DNA from: Janthinobacterium sp051380875
GTDB lineage: Bacteria > Pseudomonadota > Gammaproteobacteria > Burkholderiales > Burkholderiaceae_D
Direction: 5' to 3'
Assembly (NCBI RefSeq): GCF_051380875.1
Contig: NZ_JBNYXW010000016.1
Span: 1-64,000, forward strand
Length of the DNA: 64,000 bases
Each line of letters opens with the position of its first letter. Within the stretch, counting starts at the first letter, position 1. The translations under genes and the position numbers were made by a program. A model generated the notes under the pieces. That model did no database searches. It saw only the letters and a list, made by a program, of their open reading frames with translations, and was not told the origin of the DNA. Positions 48,686-56,600 of this stretch are shown piece by piece.

Positions 48686-48699
48686 GTACGGCAGCGTAC
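48686..48699. promoter_or_regulatory. 14-mer palindrome site G (GTACGGCAGCGTAC)
   Basis: 76 bases upstream of the gene at 48775; on the minus strand identical to site A over 23 bases with flanks. Confidence 0.6.
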
Positions 48700-48774
48700 A
48701 GAAGAGCGGCAACTATCCACGTAAAACGGTAGTCATGCCAAGCAGACATGCTTGTCACCACCAGGGAGTCGCAG

Positions 48775-49341
48775 ATGAACAATAATATGCAAAAGAGCAA
48801 GCTGTACGCCACCATCCTCATCAGCCTGGCGTGCGCCGCCTGGGGCAGCCAGGCAGTCGCGGCCACGCCGGAAGCGAAAGCCGCCTACAAGGCAGCCAAT
48901 GAGCAGGCGGCCTTGAATTACAAGCAGGCACATGCCGCCTGCGAAAAAATCACGGGCAACCCGAAAGATGTCTGTATTGCCGAAGCGAAAGCCGTGCGCA
49001 CCTACGATGAAGCGGTGGCGCAGGCGCAATACACGAATACCCTGCGTGCCTACACCAAGGCGCGCATCAAGATCGCGGACGCCAACTATGACGTCGACCT
49101 GGCGCGCTGCGATGCGCTGACGGGCAATGACAAGGATGTCTGCGTCAAGCTGGCCAAGTCCACCAAGGTAGCGGCCCTGGCCGATGCCAAGGCAGACAAG
49201 AAAGTCATCGAAGCGCGCAGCGATGCGCGTGAAGCAAAAAGAAAAGCCGAGTACAAGGTCGCAACAGAAAAATGCGATGCATTAGCCGGCGCAGCCAAGG
49301 ACGACTGTGTCAAGGCTGCAAAAACCCAGTTTGGCTACTGA
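48775..49341 (+). CDS. Secreted protein with three C-x10-C repeats
   Basis: 188 residues from ATG 48775. Signal peptide ending GSQAVAA. The mature protein is helical, Ala/Lys-rich, with three copies of a motif C-x10-C-x3-AK: CEKITGNPKDVCIAEAK, CDALTGNDKDVCVKLAK and CDALAGAAKDDCVKAAK. Each probably forms one disulfide-closed helical hairpin. No known enzyme motif. A site of the 14-mer lies 76 bases upstream. Periplasmic function unknown, likely stress or metal related (inference). Confidence 0.75.
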   Translation: MNNNMQKSKLYATILISLACAAWGSQAVAATPEAKAAYKAANEQAALNYKQAHAACEKITGNPKDVCIAEAKAVRTYDEAVAQAQYTNTLRAYTKARIKIADANYDVDLARCDALTGNDKDVCVKLAKSTKVAALADAKADKKVIEARSDAREAKRKAEYKVATEKCDALAGAAKDDCVKAAKTQFGY

Positions 49342-49423
49342 ACGCCAGTATGGCGCACTGCAGTCAAACTGGTATAAGAAGCTCATTGTGAGCACGTTGA
49401 TTGACCATTTCTAAGGAAAAACC

Positions 49424-49735
49424 ATGAAATTCACTAAATCTATCGCTACTGGCCTCTTCGTCGCTTCCCTGTTCGCCGTTGCAGGCTGTGCTTCCACCTC
49501 GACCAAGGAAGGCACGGGCGAATATATTGACGACGCCGCGATCACCACGAAAGTCAAAGCGTCCATCTTCAATGAGCCGACCCTGAAATCGACGGAAATC
49601 AACGTTGAAACCTTCAAGGGCGTGGTACAGCTGAGCGGCTTCGTGGCCCAGCCTGCGGACGCAGCCAAAGCGGGCGAAATCGCGCGCGGCGTCAAAGGTG
49701 TGAAATCGGTGAAAAACGATATCCGCGTCAAGTAA
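49424..49735 (+). CDS. BON-domain lipoprotein
   Basis: 103 residues. Lipobox FAVAGCAS (Cys about 23). A single BON domain: YIDDAAITTKVKASIFNEPT, INVETFKGVVQLSGFVAQPA and IARGVKGVKSVKNDIRVK, with the usual conserved glycine in the V-x-L-x-G strand. OsmY-like and DolP-like BON proteins bind phospholipid and protect the envelope. Stand-alone gene in the envelope-stress run. Confidence 0.9.
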   Translation: MKFTKSIATGLFVASLFAVAGCASTSTKEGTGEYIDDAAITTKVKASIFNEPTLKSTEINVETFKGVVQLSGFVAQPADAAKAGEIARGVKGVKSVKNDIRVK

Positions 49736-49807
49736 TGGCATGGCCTGCCGCAGCGTCCAGCCCACGGGCTGGCGCTGTGGCCCCTTACCGAGCCTAGCGG
49801 GAATATC

Positions 49808-51067
49808 ATGCATACTCAGCCTCCCGATACCCCGCCCGAGCCGAGGTTGGCTGCATCCACTGACCCTGTGGCTGCGTCGACTGACCCTGTGGCTGCGTCG
49901 ACTGACCCTGTGGCTGCACCCGTCGAGCCTCTGACGCCGCCTTCGGGTACGCTTGCCGAGCCGCTCGACCCCGCCTTGCGTTTGCCGCTGCATGTCAACG
50001 CGCGCGGCATGGCGCTGGGCATCATTGCCACCGTCAGCTTCATCTATGCGCTGCAGTGGGCACAGAAATTCCTCATTCCCGTCATCTTTGGCATCTTCAT
50101 TGCCTATACCCTCAATCCCGTCGTTGCCTGGCTGGAAAAAATACGCGTGCCGCGCGCCATCGGCGCCACTGCCGTCACGGCCCTGATCCTGTTCGGCTCC
50201 ATCGTCATGGTCGAACGGGTGCAGGGCGAATTTGAATCCATCGTCGAAGAGTTGCCGGCCGCCACGCACAAGCTGTCGCGCCTGATCGCCGCCAATACAG
50301 GCAGCAAGAACAGCACCTTCCAGAAGATGCAGGCGGTGGCCAATGAAATCGAACAGGTGGCCGTCGGCGCCGAGGCGCGCCGCAACACCCGCCGCGCCGC
50401 CGCGCCCGATGGCCCCAACTTCAAGATCATGGACTGGGTCTGGGCCGGTTCGCTGGGCCTGGTGGGCTTTGTCAGCCAGGCCACCATGGTCATCTTCCTG
50501 GTGTTCTTCCTGCTGCTGTCGGGCGACATCTTCAAGCGCAAGCTCGTCAAGCTGACGGGGCCGTCGCTGAGCCGCAAGAAGGTCACCGTGCATATCCTGG
50601 AAGACATCAATACTTCGATCCAGAACTATATGTTCATGCTGCTCGTCACGAATGGCTTGCTGGCGTTCTTGATGTGGATCGCCTTGCGCGTGATCGGCCT
50701 GGAAAACGCGGGCGCCTGGGCCATCGTGGCCGGCTTGCTGCACATCATGCCGTATTTCGGCCCGCTGCTGATCACCATCGCCACGGGCCTGGTGGCCTTT
50801 CTGCAGTTCGAATCGCTGGAAATGGTCTTGCTGGTGACGGGCACCTCGATGGCCATTGCCACCCTGGTGGGCACCTTCGTCACCACCTGGATGACAGGCC
50901 GCATTGCGCGCATGAATCCCACGGCCGTCTTCATCAGCCTGCTGTTCTGGGGCTGGCTGTGGGGTGTCTGGGGCTTGCTGCTGGGCGTGCCCATCATCGT
51001 CATCGTCAAGGTGGTCGCCGAGCGCGTGCAGGGCATGGAAGTGGTGGCGGAACTGTTGGGCGAATAA
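49808..51067 (+). CDS. AI-2E/PerM family transporter with repeat N terminus
   Basis: 419 residues. The first 70 residues are a soluble, proline/alanine-rich arm with three tandem copies of a 7-residue unit (STDPVAA), coded by 21-base repeats. Then the AI-2E membrane domain: two helices (ALGIIATVSFIYALQWAQKF, LIPVIFGIFIAYTLNPVVAW), a polar segment, and C-terminal helices with IVAGLLHIMPYFGPLLITIA and ISLLFWGWLWGVWGLLLGVP. Substrate unknown. Paralogue of the gene at 20155. Confidence 0.85.
   Translation: MHTQPPDTPPEPRLAASTDPVAASTDPVAASTDPVAAPVEPLTPPSGTLAEPLDPALRLPLHVNARGMALGIIATVSFIYALQWAQKFLIPVIFGIFIAYTLNPVVAWLEKIRVPRAIGATAVTALILFGSIVMVERVQGEFESIVEELPAATHKLSRLIAANTGSKNSTFQKMQAVANEIEQVAVGAEARRNTRRAAAPDGPNFKIMDWVWAGSLGLVGFVSQATMVIFLVFFLLLSGDIFKRKLVKLTGPSLSRKKVTVHILEDINTSIQNYMFMLLVTNGLLAFLMWIALRVIGLENAGAWAIVAGLLHIMPYFGPLLITIATGLVAFLQFESLEMVLLVTGTSMAIATLVGTFVTTWMTGRIARMNPTAVFISLLFWGWLWGVWGLLLGVPIIVIVKVVAERVQGMEVVAELLGE
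49859..49921. repeat. Three tandem 21-base units inside AI-2E gene
   Basis: Units of 21 bases begin at 49859, 49880 and 49901 with core ACTGACCCTGTGGCTGC; the third diverges at its last bases. They keep the reading frame, so unit number can vary without breaking the gene. Confidence 0.85.
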
Positions 51068-51084
51068 ATTGCTGCAATGAAAAT

Positions 51085-51110
51085 AAAACGGCGCCCGCAG
51101 GCGCCGTTTT
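51085..51110. terminator. Bidirectional terminator between AI-2E and YihY genes
   Basis: AAAACGGCGCC, loop CGCA, GGCGCCGTTTT; an 11-base perfect stem between convergent genes. Confidence 0.9.
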
Positions 51111-51127
51111 CGCATGTTGCGCCAGGC

Positions 51128-52075
51128 TCAGGACTGGTGGCGTTTCAGGATTTTTACCTGCAAATCGCCATCGTCCGTCTTTGGCATGTCTTTCATGCTG
51201 CCCAGCTGCAAGGCGAACTGGCGCGTGAATTCGGCGCCCAGGAAGAAAATTTGCGCTGAGTAATATACCCACAGCAGCAGCGCCACCAGCGAGCCGGCCG
51301 CGCCATAGCTGCTGGCGACGCCGCTATTGCCGATATACACGCCTATCGCGTATTTACCCAAGGAAAACATGAAGGCCGTGCCCACGGCGCCGATCAGCAC
51401 ATCGCGCCAGGACAGGCGCACGCGCGGCAGCATTTTGTAGATGACGGCGAACAGGCAGGCGATGACGGCGAAGCCGATCAGGTTCGACAGGATGACAAAC
51501 AGCACGGCCGTATCTTTCCACACGCCTTCCCAGAAGTTGGCGAGGATGGCCATGGCGGCGTTGACCACCAGCGACACCATCAGCAGGAAGGCCAGCACCA
51601 GCACCAGGCCAAAGGACAGCAAACGCGTGCGCAGCATATCCCAGGCACCCGCTTCCTTCAAGGCCGGCACTTGCCAGATTTCATCGAGACTGGCTTTCAG
51701 TTCGGCAAACACGCTGGTGGCGCCAAACAGCAGCAGGGCGCTGGCGACGAGGGTGGCGATGCGGCCCTGCTCATGGTTCCTGGCGCCGGCCAGCACCAGC
51801 TGGATGGCTTCGGCGCCCTGCGTGCCCAGCAAGCCTTGCAATTGCGCCATCAATTCACCGCGCGCGGCGGCCGGGCCATAGAAAAAGCCGGCGATGGCGA
51901 TCACCAGTACCAGGATGGGGGCGATGGAAAACAGGGTGTAGTAGGCGAGGGCGGCGCCCTTGCTCGAAGCGCGGTGTTCCAGCCATTCTTTGACGGAACA
52001 GACGATGACGCTGCGCATCTGCTTGCTGAATGGCGCCAGGCTGGCCAGTTTCGGATAGCGGGTAGAGAAATTCAT
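51128..52075 (-). CDS. YihY/BrkB family inner-membrane protein
   Basis: 315 residues from ATG 52075 (a TTG at 52087 could add four). Six membrane helices. Family marks: KEWLEHRASSKGAALAYYTL (near 28), FSIAPILVLVIAIAGFFYGP, LLVALLLWVYYSAQIFFLGA near 280 and EFTRQFA after it. Once called ribonuclease BN by mistake; BrkB relates to serum resistance in Bordetella, the general function being unknown, possibly transport. Flanked on both sides by strong terminators. Confidence 0.9.
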   Translation of the reverse strand: MNFSTRYPKLASLAPFSKQMRSVIVCSVKEWLEHRASSKGAALAYYTLFSIAPILVLVIAIAGFFYGPAAARGELMAQLQGLLGTQGAEAIQLVLAGARNHEQGRIATLVASALLLFGATSVFAELKASLDEIWQVPALKEAGAWDMLRTRLLSFGLVLVLAFLLMVSLVVNAAMAILANFWEGVWKDTAVLFVILSNLIGFAVIACLFAVIYKMLPRVRLSWRDVLIGAVGTAFMFSLGKYAIGVYIGNSGVASSYGAAGSLVALLLWVYYSAQIFFLGAEFTRQFALQLGSMKDMPKTDDGDLQVKILKRHQS

Positions 52076-52091
52076 GGTGGCTTTCAATGGA

Positions 52092-52117
52092 AAAAAAGGG
52101 GCCGCAGCCCCTTTTTT
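52092..52117 (-). terminator. Terminator after OmpA gene
   Basis: AAAAAAGGGGC, loop CGCA, GCCCCTTTTTT, 37 bases beyond the OmpA stop on the minus strand. Confidence 0.9.
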
Positions 52118-52153
52118 AACTAGTCTTCACTAGTGGCGTACCACAGGTGTTGC

Positions 52154-53182
52154 TTACTGTACGCGGCGTTCGATGGTGATTTGCTCGACTTCAACGCGGC
52201 GGTTAGGTTCCAGGCACTTGATCAAATCAGCACGTTTCTTGTTGTTGCAAGTAACGATAGGATTGGTCTGGCCCTTGCCTTCGGCCGTCAGGCGGTTGGC
52301 GCCCACGCCTTTGGCGACCAGGTAGCCCTTGACTGCGTCAGCGCGCTGCTGCGACAGTTTCAAGTTGTACTTGGGCGCACCGATGCGGTCGGCATAACCA
52401 CTGATGACGACGTTGTTGACGTCTGGCGCTGCGTTCAACACGCGGGCAATTTCGTCGAGCTTGGTCTGTGTTGGACCCAGCTTGGCGCTGTCGAACGCGA
52501 ACAGTTCCGTAGCCGACATCGTTACTTTTTCAAAGCGTGGCGGCGGTGGCGGTGGTGGTGGCGGCACGACCACGACGACTTCTTCACGCACCGGTGGCGG
52601 TGGCGGCGGCGGTGCTGCTGGCGTAGGCGGTTTGTCGAACGCGTAGTTCAGGCCCACGTTGACGTAGTAGTTATTCGACTTGCTGCTCGGGAAGGTATTG
52701 CCGCGCAGGAAGCCGTGCACGTTGCGGATATCGACCTGGGTCGACCATTGGTCATTGATTTTGCCTTGGAAACCCAGGCCGACGCTGGCGTACGGCGAGC
52801 TCTTGCTGCGTTCACCGAAGGCGCCCGTGTCCTGGTCGCGCTGCATACCCGCACCGACGAGCAGGAATGGGCTGAACAATGGATTGCGGTTGAACATGTA
52901 CAAGCCATCGACCCCCAGCGTATTTTGTCGGTAACTGGTACCGTTGTTGCCTTTTGAGCGGGAATAGGTGGTACCTAGCTGGATATCCCAGTCCGGGGAA
53001 ACAGGCTTACCGAAACGCAAGCCTGCGCCATAGCCAGTCTTATCGGTAGAAAAATCCGAATCGGGCTTCATTGCATTGATGCTAGGTTGAATGTACCAGG
53101 AAGGATTGATTTCCTGGGCCTGTGCGCCGAGGGCGGAGCACAGAACTGCGGCGGCGACGGCGATTTTTTTTAGATTATTCAC
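52154..53182 (-). CDS. OmpA family outer-membrane protein with two polyproline linkers
   Basis: 342 residues from GTG 53182, with GGGAG upstream; this gives a proper signal peptide (NNLKKIAVAAAVLCSALGAQ ending AQA), while longer readings do not. Residues about 20-185: eight-stranded barrel (SWYIQPSINAMKPDSDFSTD; NNYYVNVGLNYAF). Linker: two proline runs of 7 and 9 separated by VREEVVVVV. C-terminal OmpA domain: LFAFDSAKLGPTQTKLDEIA, VVISGYADRIGAPKYNLKLS and NRRVEVEQ. Major structural porin-like protein linking outer membrane and wall. Site H lies 164 bases upstream. Confidence 0.9.
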   Translation of the reverse strand: MNNLKKIAVAAAVLCSALGAQAQEINPSWYIQPSINAMKPDSDFSTDKTGYGAGLRFGKPVSPDWDIQLGTTYSRSKGNNGTSYRQNTLGVDGLYMFNRNPLFSPFLLVGAGMQRDQDTGAFGERSKSSPYASVGLGFQGKINDQWSTQVDIRNVHGFLRGNTFPSSKSNNYYVNVGLNYAFDKPPTPAAPPPPPPPVREEVVVVVPPPPPPPPPRFEKVTMSATELFAFDSAKLGPTQTKLDEIARVLNAAPDVNNVVISGYADRIGAPKYNLKLSQQRADAVKGYLVAKGVGANRLTAEGKGQTNPIVTCNNKKRADLIKCLEPNRRVEVEQITIERRVQ

Positions 53183-53656
53183 AAGTAACTCCCAACGTTG
53201 ATAAGAGATTTTCTCTACTGCATCAAAGCGACATCTTGCTACGCGTGCTATTGCTAAGACGATGGACAACAATTCCAGGTGCGGCCTACTTATGATAAAT
53301 GCACTGCTGTTGGACTTAGAATACGATTCCAGGTTCAAGCGGTCGGTGCGCTGGCGCACAAAGCATTGTTGTATATCAATAGTGTTGCGGATTCACTACA
53401 AATACCCTGGCGTTGAAAAAAACTAATCTACCCAGGGAATAAATTGCAACAACGGCCCAATTCCAGGCGTTGCGGCAAGGGCAATCGTACGACTTGTTAC
53501 CAGCATGCCACTGTATATTAGCAATAATGATGAGCTTGATAACTAATATTACGTTGATGTTGTATTCCTGCCGCGTTCTGTTGCTTTGCTAGGCGTCTCC
53601 TGAGCAACTTTTGCGCGCCGCAGCCAGCCCCGCCACTTTTCATCAAGGAGTCACCC
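53183..53656. promoter_or_regulatory. 474-base divergent intergenic region, AT-rich
   Basis: Between the OmpA gene (minus) and the alpha-2-macroglobulin gene (plus). It holds site H of the 14-mer set (53346) and long AT-rich stretches around 53380-53420 and 53510-53560 that are suitable for promoters. I find no ORF or RNA gene that I can support. Confidence 0.5.
53346..53359. promoter_or_regulatory. 14-mer palindrome site H (GTGCGCTGGCGCAC)
   Basis: 164 bases upstream of the OmpA GTG start. Same 14 bases as site D. Confidence 0.5.
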
Positions 53657-56600
53657 GTGCCTGAGGCTACCCATTATTCTCCTTCCCGCTTGCCTGGCAG
53701 TATCGGCGCCCTGTGCCTGCTGCTTTCGCTAGGCACGGCTGTGCCGGCTTGGGCGAATAGCGGCGTAGCCCTGTTTTCCCCCAGCGGCACGGTCAAGGCC
53801 GTGCGCCAGGCGCGGGCGCAGTTCGCCACGCCGATGGTGCCGTTCGGTGACATGGCCCTGAGCGCCCCGTTCGCCATCGACTGCGGCAAGGCCGAGCCGG
53901 CCGTGGTGGCCGGTGCGGGACGCTGGGCCGATGAGCGCAACTGGAACTACGATTTCGCGCGCGACTTGCCGGCCGGCGTGGCCTGCAGCTTCACCCTCAA
54001 GCCGGGCCTGAAGGACTTGGCGGGCCAGCCATTGCAGGGCACGGGGTCCAGCCCGGCGTCCTACCGTTTCTCCACGGGCGGGCCAGCCATCGTCGAATCG
54101 GTGCCCTATGACGGCCAGCCCTACATCGATGAAAACCAGATCTTCGTGCTGGGCCTGGACGCCGTGCCGAGCGCGGCCAGCGTCGCGGCCAACGCCTATT
54201 GCCGCGCCGATGGCATCAATGAAAAAATTCCCGTGCGCCAACTCGTGGGCAAGGAACTGGAACAGGTATTGACCTTGCGCAAGAGCTTTCTCGACCGCTA
54301 CCTGAGCGTGTATTTCAAGAAACGGGGCACGCTGTGGAAAGTGGGCATGCCTGTCGCCAGCAAAGGCGCGCCGCCGCTGCCCGTTACCGTGCTGCAATGC
54401 AAGCGTAGTTTCCCTGCCAACGCCAAGGTGTCATTGGTGTGGGGCGAGGGCATCGCCAGCGCCAGCGGCATTGCCACGGACAAGGCGCAAAGCCTGCAGT
54501 TCAGGACGCGGCCCGACTTCACGGCCAGGTTCAGCTGCGAGCGCAGCAATCCCAAGGAGCAATGCATCCCGTTCCTGCCCATGCGCGTGCAGTTTTCCGC
54601 GCCCGTGAAGGCGTCGCTGGTGCGCGCCATGACCTTGACGGGCGGCGGCAAGACGTATGCGCCGACGATATCGAAAGAGGAAGAGAAGGCGGAGTTCCTG
54701 CAGGACGCTAGCTTCCATAGCCCCTTTCCCGTACAAGCCAGTTTTATCCTGAACCTGCCGCCGAACCTGACGGATGACGCCGGGCGCATCTTGCTCAACC
54801 GCGCGCGTTTTCCCATGACCGTGCGCACGGGCGAGCAGCCGCCGCTGCTGAAGTTCCCGGCGCCGTTCGGCATCATCGAAGCGAAGGGCGATGGCTTGCT
54901 GCCCGTCACCGTGCGCAATATCGAGCCCGTGCTGTCGGGCAAGGAAATCGCCAAGGCATCGGCGCCAGCGGCCACGGGCGCCACCTTGCGCGTGGCCGAC
55001 AATGACGACAAGTTCATCATCGAGTGGATGCAGCGCCTGGCCGGCAATGGCGAGGCCGGTGAGTACTGGCAGCCGTACGCGCAATATGCGGGCAACATGA
55101 GCAAGTCCGTGCTGGCGGACGCTGCCGGTACGCGCCCCATCAAGCTGCCGCGCCCCGATGGCAAGAAAGCCTTTGAAGTCATCGGCATCCCACTGCAGAA
55201 GCCCGGTTTTTATGTGGTGGAGCTGGCCAGCCCCATCCTGGGCAAAGTGCTGCTGGGCAAACCCGTCACCGCGTATATCCGCTCGGCTGCGCTGGTGACG
55301 AATATGGCGGCGCACTTCAAGCATGGCGCGCAATCGTCGCTGGTGTGGGTGACCTCGCTCGACAAGGGCGCGCCCGTTGCCAAGGCGCAAGTGGCCGTGC
55401 GCGACTGCGCCGGCAAGCTGCTGTGGCAAGGCGCCACCGGCGTTGACGGCGTGGCGCAGATTGCCGGCGAACTGGCCAATTCTTCTTGCAAGAACAATAG
55501 CAATTACTTCATCAGCGCGCGCAGCGGTGGCGACATGACGTTCACCCTGTCGGACTGGGTGGGCGGCATCGAAGCCTGGCGCTTCAACTTGCCTTCTGCC
55601 GACATGCGCGCCGACAACACCCTGCTGGCGACGGTATTTGACCGCACCTTGCTGCGCGCCGGTGAAACCGTGCACATGAAGCATTTCATCCGCAAGCACA
55701 CGGCCGAGGGTATGAGCCTGGTCGACAAGAATAACGGCCCCGGCAGCGCTACTTCCGTCGTCATCACGCACCTGGGCAGCGACCAGAATTATCAGTTGCC
55801 GCTGCGCTGGTCGGCCAGCGGCACGGCGGAAAACGACTGGGTGATTCCCGCCGACGCCAAGCAGGGCGAATACAGCGTCACGATGGCGGGCCGTCCGTCC
55901 GGCAGTTTTCGCGTCGAAGCCTTCCGCGTGCCTACCATGAAAGCCGTGCTGCAGGGGCCGAAAGCGCCTGTCGTGCAGGCCAGGCAGCTGGCCCTCGATG
56001 CGCAGATCACTTACCTGGCCGGCGGCGCTGCCACCAACGCGCCCGTCAAGCTGCGCACGGTGCTGCAAGACAAGAGCGTGAATTTTGCCGATTATCCCGA
56101 CTACAGCTTCAGCAATGGCGACGTCAAGGAAGGCATGCTCAAGCAGGGCAGCGCTTATGACGAGGATGAAGGCGAGTGGCAGGACGAGGGCAATGGCGCC
56201 GTTGCAAGCGCTGGCGCGACGGCGGCGCGCACGCAAAGTTTGACCCTGGACAAGGCGGGCGGCGCGCGCATCGTCATCGACCAGCTGCCGCAGCTGTCCA
56301 CGCCGCGCGACCTGGTGGCCGAAATGGCGTTCCAGGATGCGAATGGCGAGACGGCCTCGGTGGCCACGCGGGTGGCGTTATGGCCGTCGAATGTCGTGAT
56401 CGGCATCAAGCCCGACGCCTGGGCTTTGAGTAAAGATCAATTCAAGTTCACGGTGGCCGTGCTATCGACCGGCGGCAAGCCCGTGGCGAATGCCCCGGTG
56501 GCCGTTGATTTTTTCCAGCGCAACAGCTATTCGCACCGCCGGCGCCTGATCGGCGGCTTCTATGCGTATGAAAATACGAGCGAAGTCGTCAAGCTGGGGC

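Noticed and set aside
54431..56236. 601-residue minus-strand ORF inside the alpha-2-macroglobulin gene
   Set aside because: Histidine/arginine-rich antisense frame typical of GC-rich genes; no start context.
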